DNA of 64,000 bases. It comes from Agelas oroides (taxonomy: Eukaryota > Porifera > Demospongiae > Agelasida > Agelasidae). The stretch spans positions 8,214,167 through 8,278,166 of the forward strand of contig OX422190.1 in the NCBI GenBank assembly GCA_949130485.1, written 5' to 3'. Below the pieces are notes generated by a model. It saw only the letters and a list, made by a program, of their open reading frames with translations. It did not search any database and was not told the origin of the DNA. How positions within the stretch are numbered: position 1 is the first letter of the stretch; the number at the start of each line of letters is the position of its first letter. This document shows positions 28,901 through 40,509 of the stretch, in pieces. The position numbers and the translations under genes were made by a program.

Positions 28901-31900
28901 TATAGCTAAACTATAGAATATAAATGCAAACTGCCCATTAGCAAAACTGGACACCAAATGTGTGGTTTACAAGACTGCAGAGTTCAGGCAGAGTATACTT
29001 TCCTTAGAGTAAAAGTGGTCTGGATATGTGGCTAGACTACAACTAATTTGGCTAACAAATAATTAGAAGTAGCTAGAAATGCCCCTTGTCTGTGACTTTG
29101 TCTGTGACTTTGTCTGTGAATTTGTCTGTGAATTTGTTTGTGTGTTGAACAGGGGAGACTGTCTCAGTTCCAAGTCCTGTAGTCAAACCACAAAGCAGCC
29201 CTCAAGGAAAAACTCAGGTGAAACCAGAAGAAAAGCCAGTTGCTCCTGATACTCCTTCTTCCACCACCACACCACATGATGGTGAGGCCACAGAAAACAT
29301 GAGCAATGATCCTAAGGACAGTGTAGACTCCAAGGGGGAGAAAATCCCTCGTAAAGAGACCACACTGAATAAGCCAGTAGAGAATGTAGAAGAGAAGCAC
29401 ACACGCAAACACTCTGTTGAAAATCCAGACATGAATTCGTCATTAGTTACACGTGAGGTTCAGTCTAAGCTTCGCTCAGAGAAAGGGGCACCCTCAGAGA
29501 ACTTGGCTGAATCTGGTGACACTATTTCCCCCCTTACCACTCGTGCACCCAGTGCCTCCATCACCCGCAGAGACAGTGATCTCTCAAGAAAGAGACATAG
29601 TTCAATGCAACCTTCGGGTAGTACTCTCGCTAGCAGTAGGCAAGCTGGGATATCGATGTCAATGCGCAGTCTTCCATCACAATCCAGATCAGCTTCATCT
29701 GGCAAGGTGAGGTTATGCAGGTTATGTATATATATATTTAGGGAAAGTTGTTAACTTGTTAATATGTGGGGTGGGACTATGTATGCTCCAATAGATGTGT
29801 GCGGCATGGCTAAGCTGGAGGGTAGGCTGTTTGATGTGGTAAAGCTGCTAAGACTGAGCTGCTGTGTGGCCTGCATGTAGTGGGAGGACGTTTTGAACCC
29901 TGGGAAAAGCTATTCCTGAACTTGGACCCTCGTCAAAACTTGAATGCTGAAGAAAATGTAGCTTTGTTTCTAGGCTTTTCCGGCTCCAGTAATTGAAACT
30001 AGAGGCAGGGAAAGCCCTGAGCGTGAGGCTAATATTTAACAGTACCATACTGGCAAAGATGTGTAATACACCCTCAAGCCTGTCTGTGATGTGTTAAATA
30101 GGCTAGCATAAGTATTTTCACAAGGTGATTGTACATAGTTTCACTGGCTTACACTGTATTACATTGGTTTAGTGTGATGGTTCAGAATAGTCACACGTTC
30201 TTCACTTCCACCACTAAAGCTGAAACATGCTGAGAGCATCTCAAGCATTGGTAGCATGACAGCACTCTCACGCCCAAGTAGAGGAGATTATGACATTACT
30301 GGAGACGTGTTACTTGCGATAGAGTATAAGAAGAAAGAACTGTTGATCCACGTGAAGAAAGCGAGAGGGTTAGCTAGCTCCAATACTGGGAGTGCCTCTC
30401 CAGATGCATACATCAAGATCTACCTGCTCCCCGACAAGAGCAAACATTCCAAGAGGAAGACTGATGTCAAGAGAAAAACAGCCAATCCTGTATACAAAGA
30501 AATATTGAAGGTATGTAGTGCGTACTACTCTATCTTGCACAATTTGTCGAGCATTAAATTTTGCGTGGGAATAGTGTTTTGTACAACTTTCTATATGTGT
30601 ACATGTGTATGTAATTTGTGCCCACTGCATTGGCTGTACCACCTGCATTAAAAGTTCTTTCAATCATGAATGTGTGTATTGACTTGTGTGAGATAAGCAA
30701 TTGACTTTACTTCAAGTTGGTTAGGCCAGACCAAGTTAATGTCTTCGATCATGCCTGTATCTTTGCAGCTTGAAATTGATGGTGATTGAAGCAAATTGGG
30801 AAAGTGGTCATATCTTCATTGTTTTATGTAGCAAAGAATTACCACAACAATATTTTATGCGAAAAGATTTGTGGACTCCACCTAACTTCATTAGACAGCA
30901 GTATACTTCTTTCACCTGCCTTGAACAGCATTGAAACTTGTTTTCTCCCAACAGTACCGACTCCCCAAGGAACAACTGAATGCACGTACCATCTGGTTGA
31001 CAGTCTGGGACCGAGATTTGTTCAATACAAGCAAATTCATTGGTGAAGTCTCCCTCCCAGTTGCCTCACTCGATCTCAGCAACCCTGCACCAAAGTGGTA
31101 CAAGCTGCAAGACTATGCGCAGCCTAGTCAAGTCCCCACAGCTTCAACTGCCTCATCATCTCAGCTGGCCGTCAGAAGAGGTTCCACCCCTCTGAGGATC
31201 GTGACACAGTCTGCCCCACAAAGGAGGTTAACGATGGAGCAGACACCAATGGAGACTAGAGGTATAGTGGAAAATAGATGTAATCTGAGTAGGTTCTCTT
31301 CTAAATGATCACACCTTCTGTCAGCAAGCACAGTATAAAATATGGATCTCTAAGGCTCACTAATCAGTGGGTGTGGTTTAGAGTCGTGCGTATTTTGACA
31401 GTCTTTATCATGCAGTGACTGAGTATTACCATCGAATTGTTTGCATCACCATTGCATGACTTTCTCCAGGTTTCAGTGGCATAGCCAAGCTGGGGCACAC
31501 TGGGGCACATGCCCTAGCACCTAGAGGCTGTGCCCCACCGGTGCAGGTGCACTTGAAAATTATCGGCACCAAATGTACCATTGTCAATCACGAATCGGGC
31601 ACTAAAAATGCATACAGGTGACGAAATCGAGCTGTGCAGTATAGCAATTGGTGTCATCAGAATAACAAGGTCTCGTATGCTCCCCTGATCTCAATGTATG
31701 TGAGTTTGCCGTAAGTAGGGTGACTTTACACTGCGCACAGTCTTGTACCGAGGCATGGTCGATGTGCTAGGCAACGGTATGGCCTAAAATAACCTCAGAA
31801 TCAACCCGGGAAGCTCAAAAAATAATTCCAAAATTTCCTGACACCCAGAACCGCCTAGTTGCTTCTGCATTTTGTACACGATTTCTTGCTAAGGTAGTGT

Positions 31901-34052
31901 GCCCTGGCATCGGCTGTGTTCTGGCTACGCCTCTGCCAGGTTCCAGTATGTATCTTTTGCTACCAAAAATATAGCCTCAGTCCCAGCCACTCACACCCCC
32001 CAGCTTTTATTAGTGATACCACCAGTGATGAAAACTGAGGGTGTGGGAGGCTAGGAATGAGGCTATATAGTTTACATAGTTATGAATATTATCCACGTAG
32101 TCAGCAGTTGACATTGCTGTTTTGCAAGAAATCATATACCCCTTGTAACTTGGAAGTGAGCTACATGAAATAAAATTTACTACATAGGAATGCAGATTCC
32201 CAGGGACCCTCGTCACCCTACAATCGTTAAAGATGGAATACCAACAAGTACAAAGGGCTTACAGCCAGCCAGCATCAAACAACAAGCTGTTCGAAAAGTA
32301 ACAACTATTGTAAGAACAACAGGTATGCTATACACATGCATATGCCATATAGCTACATAATTGTTTTTGTACCTGGGCTAAGCACTAACATTTCTGCCGG
32401 GGTTTTCTGATTCTTATAGAAACATAGTTGAAGGAGTGGGGTGTGAAAGAAAGGCGGGTACTCTTCATGAATAAGACACTGGTTCTGCTAACATACAGTT
32501 AGGGGTATAGTGTACGTAACTCTCTGTTGTGTATATATATCACTGCAAAAACACTTGGGTTACTTCAACCACATTTTTAGGTTGTCTCAGTTGCATCAGT
32601 GTAATGCTACCAAATGGGTTTCATTGAGGAGCTTTTCATTAATTACTTTAGCTAGTCTCCTTTTTTCAGAAGACCTATTTGGCTATATACATTCCTGGCA
32701 TTTTCTACCGCAACTGTGGATCGGGAAATTTTTAGGTTAAAAATAATTTGTGTAAAAACATTTCGTGGTGTTAAATTTTCCTGACACACAAATAGGCTTG
32801 CACGAGCTTGACAGGACCTCCATAGAGGCGAAAAATGCTTTCTCGATCTTTGCACTTAAACAGATCTGCACCCGCTTCATAGCACGTGCACGGTGGTTAA
32901 AACAGCCTTTTTAGACCTTTCCCACATTTAAACAGGCTTGCACTAGCCTCACAGGACCTGTCAGGCAGCTGATGTGACAATGTGCCCAGTTTCCATTCCT
33001 GGCCGTGGTCACAATATCTTTTCACTCAAAACGCGACTCTCACTTATTCTCACTCATGCATACAGAACTGGGTAGCCCTAGCCCTGTTCCCAGGCCTCCC
33101 CATATTTTGTTCTTCTGTTCACATTCAGTATAATGCACAGGGGAGGTCTGGGCACAAGACTACCCTTTTCTTAAGACTAGCCCACTACAAGTGCAGCATC
33201 ATTCCCGAGGTTAAATAAGAGTAGGAAACATGTGATAGTGAAAGTGTGAGCATGTGATATCTACCGTAATTATTTGAATACAACGTATGATCCAATTTAA
33301 CGTAAGAAAAATTCAATTTCAGGAATTTATTAGGAGTCCAATCTAACGTAATGTCTAATTATTTTTTAAGCTTACGTAGTAACTTTTGGTTGTACATTTT
33401 CCATGTAGAATACCTCCCGGGCTTTGAAACCATTGCTGAAGCATGTTTCATCATTACTAAAAGTCGTGCTCACACTATGGAATGGAAAGGATATGGAATC
33501 AAACTCCATATTCCTGAAGGAGCATTACCAGCAGAACACACAGAATGCAGAGTTGGCATCAAAGCTGGCCTGGCTGGACAGTTTAGTCTCCCAGATGATT
33601 CAGAGCTCATAAGTTGTGTATACTGGTTTTATTGCCCTCATAAGTTCCTGAAGCCTGTGACACTTGAAATTCAGCACTGTGCATCACTCCAAGACTCCTC
33701 CTACTCTTCATCTCCTCAATTTGTCATTGCTAAGTGCTCCCAGGCAGAACTCCCATACAGATTCAGAACGCAAATGAGTGGAACATTCTCACCACAGAGT
33801 TCCTTTGGTAGTATACAAGTTTCCCAGCTGTCAGACTCTATCTTTGGGATAATCATCGACAGGATGTTTCGCCGATGCTACTGTGGTCATCTTTATTACA
33901 CTAAGAAAGAGTCCAATAAGTGGAATGTGGATTTTGTCATCACATGGAATTTGCCAGCATATTTGAAGGTTAGCTGTGTGTGTTTGCTAGCCTTGTTGTT
34001 AGACTATCACCTTAGGAGTGATGCTGTGTGTGTGTGTGTGCGTGTGTGTGTT

Positions 34053-34090
<38 letters not shown>

Positions 34091-36893
34091 TGTGTGGCCC
34101 AAAAGAGCGTCAAACTGTCACAACATATTGTGCGGTTCCATGTGTTGTCAAATTTCAGACCCCAGCAGTTCATAAGTTCCTGGTGTATGTAACAGGAAAA
34201 TCCATCATAGTTTCCATATGATATACTGTAGGCAATCCAGAGTACATATTCCAGTCTGGCTGCAGTGGCTGGCCCTTGTTTTGAGGTTCACTTCCAAAGT
34301 GACTCCATCTCCTTGGAGCTTCCTGAAGATGGTCTGGTTTTGCCAAATGGATGGGCAATTAGGCCACTGGGACCTCTTGTGGTAAGTGCATAAATACCAG
34401 CTCAGAAAGGAGGTCACATGGTATAGACTGACAGAGACATTGGCATACTTTGCCTCACAACATGTCTTCATTTCCTGCTGAAACAAGATGTTCAAGACAT
34501 AGCTCTGTGCTGCTACATAGCCTTTGAGCTCATGCAGGTTTCACAGATTTTGCTGCACAGCGTAATTTGCTGGAAAGCAAAATCTGGGACGGGTACAAAG
34601 CTGTGAGGTAATGGAAATACTTGGGAGAGAAAACATGGACTTGAGGTTCATTTTGTGTATATGTGACCACCTCTGCTCTATCTGGGCTAGTTCTTACTCC
34701 TAGGGGAAAGTGAAAAGCTGAAGGATTTAGATCAAGAGAAACCACCCAGCATGCCCAAACGGGTTTGGTTGCAGCTATGCACCCCATTTGTTCATGCATA
34801 GATAGTATCTATGGTTCATGGAGGACCGGCGGATGAAAGTGGACCATGCGCGTAAGCGGTTTACACAGCTGCGATGAAAGGACGTACGTAAATATGTGCA
34901 TAAATAAATCACTATTTCAGGTGCTTGAGGGTTCACCAGTTGTCCTTTTAGTGATTCACTGAACAGACTGCAGTCAAACCATCTTTCTTAAAATGCATGG
35001 AAGCGTATAAATGGTGTATTGGTAGTCTATAGACATTTTGCAGTATTCTCTGACTATTTCACCATCCGTCACCCCTCTTGCTGTTCTGCCAACCATAGTA
35101 CTTTCTTTCGTGGAAATTCGATGTCAGCTGGCTTAGCAAATGCATATATGGACGACCAGAAATTGGATGCAACATGTACTACAGCTCTGCTTCTGTCCCA
35201 AAATGGCCTCAGAAGCAATCTCAGAGCATCTAATCCCTAAAAAATTTCCTGGGGGAGCATGCCCCCACACCCCCCTAGTCTTACATGCTTATGCATGCAT
35301 ACAGACACCCATGTAACCCCCCTTCTGCAAATCCTGGCTACGGGCCTGGATGGTATGTGTTTCATGCAGATCACAAAGCAGCAAGTTAATGAGTTCACTC
35401 CAGGACAGCGAATACCCTGCTGCCAACTGCAGGCGAAACTTGAGAAGGACAAGAAGCCAGTTGAGCTGGAGCACAAAGTGAAATTAGTGGGAGCTAAAAG
35501 AGACTTCAACTTCTTCACTATTACCTGTACTCCATTGGGTATGTCGTATTGATTGTTTGCAAGTACGAAATGAATTCTGTGTATTGTGGGGACAAGCCTG
35601 GTTGAGTGAGTTACTTCCCTACCAGCTAGTAATGATGCATGAACATTTGTACAACACCCATGTGGGGCTTGTAATTGCCCAAACTTGTCCCAATTGTGAA
35701 TGAATATACACAAGTGAACAAATTATGTTGCACTCACTTGTATGCATGGTGATTGGATTTTTTTTGTTGCAGAAAATCTTACAGACTCTGGTAGAACTGC
35801 TGGTGGAGACAAAAAAGAGTTAGGAGGAAGTAAGCAAGAAGGTAGGTGTGGCTAGGTAAAATTAATAACTGATGAGATTTAATTAGCATCAAATTTGGCT
35901 GCACAAAGTATGATATAATTATAGAAAATTTTGGGGGTATGGATGTCACTGTACATGCCCAAACTCCTATTCTGATGTTGTCACACACTAGCTGTACATA
36001 TGACACATAGCTAAAACACCTGCTAACAACTTAGAACACTAATTAAACAACTTAGAACACCAAGTCAATTTTTCTCCAGTTGTTGATATTGAATTCTTGT
36101 CATGATTATCAGGGACCGCCTCACTTGCTGCCAAAGACTTCCCCCACTCCTTTATAATTTGCTGGCAACATCTGGCATCAGCCTGAATTTTCTTTAGTGT
36201 GGAAACAACTTTGGCCTTCACTGGCTTAGCTTTCTCCTTTGAGTTGTTGTCTTTGAACTGCATTGTAGCAGTCTTTTGTTTTTCTCCTTCCATGTGTTGT
36301 TTCTGAGCTGCTTTGTATTCTGTCCACAGAGTAGCTCTTCAGTCTCGTCTTCGTCGTTGAACAGGTCTGATGGCTTCGTTCAAAACTCCCGTGCTATACT
36401 TAGAAGGGGCGGAAACCGGTGGCAGGTTAGTCAACCCAGCCCTGTTTGGCTCCTCCCAGTTCACGTGTACCTTCGCGAAGACAGCCTCTGAGCCTCGATC
36501 CCCAAGTGCAGTACCGAGAGTCGAACGATGCCATTGCAACAGTAACTAGCTAGTACAGTAGGCTATAGTCTAAATCGGTCAGACACCAAAGCCTAGGGAT
36601 CCACGGGATTTAGAAGCCCGCGCGAAGCCTCATAAAACCCGCGCGCTTCGCGCTTGGGTTTTATATAGGCTTCACTTGGGCTTCTAAATCCCGTAGATCC
36701 CTAGGCTTTGGTGTCTAACCTATATATATGATTACTTGTAGGAAAAACTTAAATACATATCAAGATTTGTATCATTCCTCTGTCTGCTTGGGTGTGGTTA
36801 ATTGCATGTGTCAGTATTTGCTTCTACTTTTCCATTACAGACACCACTCTCCCATCCACTGCCACACCAAAGGAAAAAGGCTCAGTATACTAA
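25965..36893 (+). CDS. Slp-homology-domain / C2 / ZU5 multidomain protein, 12 coding exons, 853 aa
   Basis: Coding exons: 25965-26098, 28440-28555, 29153-29706, 30220-30510, 30955-31261, 32188-32322, 33409-33968, 34159-34182, 34232-34381, 35370-35538, 35773-35841, 36841-36893. They total 2562 nt with all phases matching. Residues about 16-45 match the synaptotagmin-like-protein homology helix that binds Rab27-type GTPases (LDLSFLTEEERMIISNVLKA). A Ser/Thr-rich linker follows. Exons 4-5 form one C2 domain (ELLIHVKKARGL, PDAYIKIYLLPDK, RKTANPVYKE, LTVWDRDLFNTSKFIGEV). The first and last calcium-binding aspartates of canonical C2 domains are replaced, so calcium binding is doubtful. Exon 7 is a ZU5 domain (YGIKLHIPEGALPAEHTE, KPVTLEIQHC, AKCSQAELPYRF) followed by FVITWNLPAYL. 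The 24-nt exon 8 and 49-nt intron are the weakest part. It could be two adjacent genes, but nothing breaks the frame. Likely role: membrane-traffic or signalling scaffold. Confidence 0.7.
27961..28117. mobile_element. hAT-like MITE, 157 bp, with 8-bp target duplication
   Basis: The ends CAGTGGCGTAGC and the inverse CAGTGGTGTAGC are typical hAT-type termini. It is flanked by perfect CGTGGTCC duplications at 27953-27960 and 28118-28125. The interior carries GGCCGGGCAC in both orientations. It lies in intron 1 of the SHD-C2-ZU5 coding region. Confidence 0.9.
28690..28780. mobile_element. Small foldback remnant
   Basis: TAGCCTTGTTCCAAGGCCTC is mirrored by GGGGCCTGGGAACAAG at about 28760-28776. 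It belongs to the TAGCCTCRTTCCCAGGC foldback family. The surrounding 28790-28980 also holds a local inverted pair (AACTGCCAATTA / TAGCTAAACTATAGAATAT words). Confidence 0.55.
31474..31935. mobile_element. hAT-like MITE, 462 bp, with 8-bp target duplication
   Basis: The left end CAGTGGCATAGCCA and the inverse of the right end, CAGAGGCGTAGCCA, differ at two of 14 positions. It is flanked by CCAGGTTT (31466-31473) and CCAGGTTC (31936-31943). No coding sequence. It lies in an intron of the SHD-C2-ZU5 gene. Confidence 0.8.
31970..32070. mobile_element. Foldback MITE, about 100 bp
   Basis: TATAGCCTCAGTCCCAGCC with CTCACACCCCCCAG is mirrored by GGGTGTGGGAGGCTAGGAATGAGGCTATA. A short member of the TAGCCTCRTTCCCAGGC group. 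Confidence 0.65.
33075..33170. mobile_element. Degenerate foldback MITE
   Basis: TAGCCCTGTTCCCAGGCCTCCCC is partly mirrored by GGGGAGGTCTGGGCACAAGACTA within 90 bp, in the intron before the ZU5 exon. Confidence 0.5.
34023..34100. repeat. TG microsatellite
   Basis: A (TG)n run with few interruptions in the intron after the ZU5 exon. The Cys/Val-rich frames here are artefacts. Confidence 0.95.
34740..35348. mobile_element. MITE copy, truncated at left, family of 4544-5128
   Basis: It shares with that element the words GGTTTGGTTGCAGCTATGCA, CCTCAGAAGCAATCTCAGAG, CCTGGGGGAGCATGCCCCC and the right end CTGGCTACGGGCCTG. The left terminal repeat is missing. It ends only about 21 bp before the acceptor of the exon at 35370, so it supplies almost all of the intron's 3' end. 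The duplicate locus at 42955 lacks it. Confidence 0.8.
36039..36320 (-). CDS. Possible minus-strand coding segment, unrecognised
   Basis: The minus strand is open from about 36320 to a stop at 36039. The product is lysine-rich and helix-like (LWTEYKAAQKQHMEGEKQKT, then KVVSTLKKIQADARCCQQII). It lies antisense within the last intron of the SHD-C2-ZU5 gene. A further frame upstream (36539-36339) is separated by an in-frame stop, which only an intron could remove. No family is recognised, and it may be a chance ORF or decayed fragment. Confidence 0.25.
   Translation of the reverse strand, partial: EYKAAQKQHMEGEKQKTATMQFKDNNSKEKAKPVKAKVVSTLKKIQADARCCQQIIKEWGKSLAASEAVPDNHDKNSISTTGEKLTWCSKLFN
36577..36717. 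mobile_element. Hairpin element, about 140 bp
   Basis: GACACCAAAGCCTAGGGATC, then CACGGGATTTAGAAGCCC, is mirrored by GGGCTTCTAAATCCCGTAGA and TCCCTAGGCTTTGGTGTC. An inner GCGCGAAGC / GCTTCGCGC stem completes a nearly perfect foldback. It lies in the last intron of the SHD-C2-ZU5 gene. Confidence 0.75.
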
Positions 36894-37706
36894 CCGTGTG
36901 GCTAGACTATTACCAATTTTATACGTATATCTGAAGTATTGCCGCCCTTCCTTGTTCTCATAATATTATGTTGTTTTCTGTCTCCATACTTATCAAAACA
37001 GCACACACAGGCAAAACACATTAAGTGTAACACAGAGTCAGTCAAAGAATTACAGTGAGCATTGGAAAATTACACAGGAAGTCAGTTGACTGACACGATG
37101 TGGATCCAACAAAAGCTGGTATTAAGGAAACTAGGACTACACCCTATTGCCATAATTGTTCAAACCTAGCATGAGCAGGCAAGGATAAAAATTCATTTTA
37201 CAATAAATTGCATATTTTGTGCCAGACAAGGGATGAAATTCAAACTCTGTCTATAATCATGAATGTAGCATAATGTCTGAGAACCTGTTATAGGCTATAA
37301 ACTCTGGGCAGTATTCATGTAATGTTTCAAATATTCATGCAATATATTGGAACTTTGAGTACACATGCAAAATCATGGATGTAACCCTATACCATAATAA
37401 ATATTTTTGTTGTAATAAACAATAGAGGGATGCAACTCTAAACTTCAGATGCATGAACACAGGGGGACTTACGATGCTCGAGCCAAAACCTGAGAATGAG
37501 GTTAAAATGCAACTGAGCCAATCTAACTTTGACAAGATACATTAGTATACAATTGCATTAGTATATACCACGCCTCTTCATCCTATAGCTAAGGCTATAT
37601 ACAACAACAACATGGATGATTAACCTATGTAGGCAAAATGTTCACAGTACATATACTAAGGTATGTAGCAATGTTAAGGTCTTGTCAACAGTCTTTGGTC
37701 AAAGTT
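36894..37706. other. Intergenic between convergent genes
   Basis: 3' flanks of the SHD-C2-ZU5 gene (plus) and the first stanniocalcin-like gene (minus). AT-rich; only a degenerate foldback end (CCTGAGAATGAGGTTA at about 37489) was noticed. Confidence 0.4.
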
Positions 37707-39095
37707 CTACACTATCAAAAGCAAATACTGTATCACACAGATAACAGCCATTAAGTGGAGCTGCACAAATAGTGCAGTGTTTGCTCCACTTGTAGGTAAT
37801 GATAATGGTCCAGGAGTTGTAGGTGGTGGAGCTGTGGCTAACTCAGTTACATTCGTGGAGTTGCATAAGATGTCGGTACACTGCCCAACAGAAAATACCT
37901 CCAGATTCATTTGAGTACCATTCAGGACTATCGGAATTTCTGATAACAGTCCATCACCAACTGCATTTGCAAGGTTTTCCACAGCTTGATCAAGATCGAT
38001 ATTTCCTCTGGTTGGTGTTGATGTGGTGCCATTTGAAATGTTCAAAGCCTTTGTGTCAACCAGCAGAACATTGATGTTAGTATACTCATCGGTGGTCTGT
38101 CGTTTGTTTCTATTGCCCATGTCTGAATTGTCATTATCATCATCAAGAAATGGAAACCAGCGGAATCCATTTTCAATCCAATTCTGTTCTGTGGCAATAT
38201 AATTAACTAATTTGGCAGCTGCAAGACGAGTACCAATGTGCCCAGGGAGGACAGTAATGAGTAATGCAGTCTGTGCAGCTGGAATACAACCTGAATGTGG
38301 CCAACGACTGAAACACCTTGCCATCACAGACAGCATCTGTTTTCCAGTTTCAATTGGCGCAGATGAGAGTGCCCCGCCCTCAAAGTTTACGAGCCAAAAA
38401 GCCCTCCAAACATCAGGACACCATAGCTCGCATATCCCGGGCGCTCTAGAGGCAGGGGTTACATAACAGTCTGGATGACTGTTGAAAGCATCCCTGCGAA
38501 TATCCTCGCACGTCTTCCTGACCCATGGCCTCAGGGAGGGAACTAGAGCAACCTGGAGACATTTACGTACTCCATCTACCCACGCTCTACCATCGTTACT
38601 GAAATCGTTGTAATTATTGGCAAACAAATTGCAGAACTTTTCGGCGTACTCGATAGCGTAACTGTCATCGGTTTCTTCACACTGGTAGCGCCGCTCCAAA
38701 CACTCCCGATACCAACTGCAGTCTTCGCCACGAGGGCTGTAGCAGTGCGGAGGTAGGTTGTCAGTGGGTGCTTCCGTGGTTGTTTCACCAGGTGAGCAAC
38801 GACAACCACTGTATACTGGACCTTGATCAAGTTCGTAGAACTCGAGCATGCACTGGTACCAGCATATCACTGCAGACGGATCGCGACAGTAATGCCTTTG
38901 GTTGGACACACGCATTATATAATCTTCTGTCAGGCAAGTTGCCCACTGATACTGACTGTAATACGGAGTTAGCAGTACACACTCCGTTCCACCTATGCCA
39001 ACGACATTGCCGTTTTGAGTACGGCACTGCTGCTGCAAGGAAGGTTCTGGCACAAAGTATAGCAGCAAACTGAGAATGAGTATGAAACGATCCAT
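37707..39095 (-). CDS. Secreted, probably GPI-anchored stanniocalcin-like cysteine-rich protein A (462 aa)
   Basis: A single open frame reading leftwards from ATG at 39095. It starts with a signal peptide (MDRFILILSLLLYFVPEPS). The core at residues about 115-250 is cysteine-rich (CSWYRECLERRYQCE, then EKFCNLF, then WVDGVRKCLQVALVPSLRPW, KTCEDIRRDAFNSHPDCY, GICELWC). The spacing of FCNLF, a G-x-WV segment, a CLQ helix and a second helix with DAFNSHPDCY resembles the stanniocalcin fold of invertebrates; the exact family name is inference. RNKRQ at about residue 330 is a furin-type cleavage site. The C-terminus is Pro/Thr-rich and ends in a hydrophobic stretch with no charged tail, as in GPI-anchor signals. 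A paralogue follows upstream at 40510-41439. Confidence 0.75.
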   Translation of the reverse strand: MDRFILILSLLLYFVPEPSLQQQCRTQNGNVVGIGGTECVLLTPYYSQYQWATCLTEDYIMRVSNQRHYCRDPSAVICWYQCMLEFYELDQGPVYSGCRCSPGETTTEAPTDNLPPHCYSPRGEDCSWYRECLERRYQCEETDDSYAIEYAEKFCNLFANNYNDFSNDGRAWVDGVRKCLQVALVPSLRPWVRKTCEDIRRDAFNSHPDCYVTPASRAPGICELWCPDVWRAFWLVNFEGGALSSAPIETGKQMLSVMARCFSRWPHSGCIPAAQTALLITVLPGHIGTRLAAAKLVNYIATEQNWIENGFRWFPFLDDDNDNSDMGNRNKRQTTDEYTNINVLLVDTKALNISNGTTSTPTRGNIDLDQAVENLANAVGDGLLSEIPIVLNGTQMNLEVFSVGQCTDILCNSTNVTELATAPPPTTPGPLSLPTSGANTALFVQLHLMAVICVIQYLLLIV

Positions 39096-40509
39096 AACCC
39101 GCGCCAGACTGCACGACTCGCTTCTTTTCTACGTAGCCAGAATAGCTGTGTTCTCAGAGACTCATGCAGACTAGGGCGATATGGGCGGGCAGTTAGGCCG
39201 TCATTATTCAGTACGGAACGGACCGGAACACATTATTCTGCGGAATACGTTTGCCATCATGACGTTTGCTACCGCACACACGACTGCCAAATGTCGTTGA
39301 AATGCTCTACCGGCCGTGATACTGTTTGAACAGTAAGCAAAGATTGGTTGTTTTTTTTTTTAAAGTATCGCGTTGACGGACATTTCAAAGCCAATTGTCG
39401 AGCCTTTTGTAAGAGCCGGTTTGTCCAGTTGCTGCCACTCTGTCAAGAACCCTGGTTTAGCATGCATACATGAACAATCAACGAACCACATCTCCCTTAT
39501 AAAACAGGCATGCAGCCGCCGGGAAAAAAAAAGAAAAAAAAAGACAAGTGGCATGCACGATGAGGCTACTGAGTACTTCACATACTGAAAACCGTTACTG
39601 TATTGTCAGCGCTTACATTTACACTTCAACTAGAATCAAGTACCATGCCGAGCACCTAGACCAATTCAACGCACAAAGCGGTATTGATATAGATACATAT
39701 ATACAAACGCGAACTGACTACACTGCACGATTAGTAGCCTCGCGCTAAGGCGCTCGGCAATAATTCGTACAAATTAGCTGAATAGAGTACGTAAATTACC
39801 GAATATTCCGAGGAACGGGGGTGTATGAATAGAGTGAATACAGTCACGTTTTTTTTTTGTTGAGAAGTTGGAAGTACTAAGTGAATTAGTTAATCCTATC
39901 AATGTCACCAACCAAACCTTATCATGAAAAACAGGCCTGTCGCCCCAGGATGGAGAGTCTCAAGAGCTATGTGTACATGTTCCAGAGTAGGCCATACTGA
40001 ATTCATGACTCCTGCTCAGTGAGTTTTATGTCAACTATGAGTTCTGATGCATTGCTACACTTGTAAATCTCTACTGGATACCTCAGGAAGAGCTGTAAAA
40101 CAGTTGGCTATGTGCCTTGCCAAGCAAGCAAAAGTCAGCAGTCGAGGTCAAAGTATAACACACGCCCATAGCTCCACCCACCGGATGCGGCATTCGGCCA
40201 GTACCTAACAGGAACCATTTAGAAATTTTTGCGCAATACCAGGAAGGAAGCCTCTCAATTCTCCTAGTTAGTGGCAACAAAGGGCGGTCAAGAACAATTA
40301 AGAGCTATCCCATAAATGTTCTACTTCGACGTTTGTAAGACTTTTTGTTGCTGCAATTGCTACTGTCTATCAAGAACCTCATTTCTGGAGAACTGAAGGC
40401 CATAAACTCTTTGCATTTCTGTTTGACCAAAAAAAAATTCGCGTTTGAATCCACTGCAACGCATGATTGAATTTATGGGTGGATCTAACTTAACGCATGC
40501 CCACTCAAA
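39096..40509. other. Promoter region of gene A and spacer to gene B
   Basis: The 40-50 bp before each ATG of the two stanniocalcin-like genes are nearly identical (CATAACCCGCGCCAGACTGC on the plus strand), so the promoter was duplicated too. The rest holds A- and T-runs (39349-39361, 39523-39542) and AT-rich sequence. A repeat-like patch at 40425-40530 adjoins the truncated end of gene B. No gene seen. Confidence 0.45.

Noticed and set aside
38576-39114. Alternative minus-strand frames over the stanniocalcin-like gene
   Set aside because: They overlap the conserved frame shared by genes A and B and are not conserved between them.
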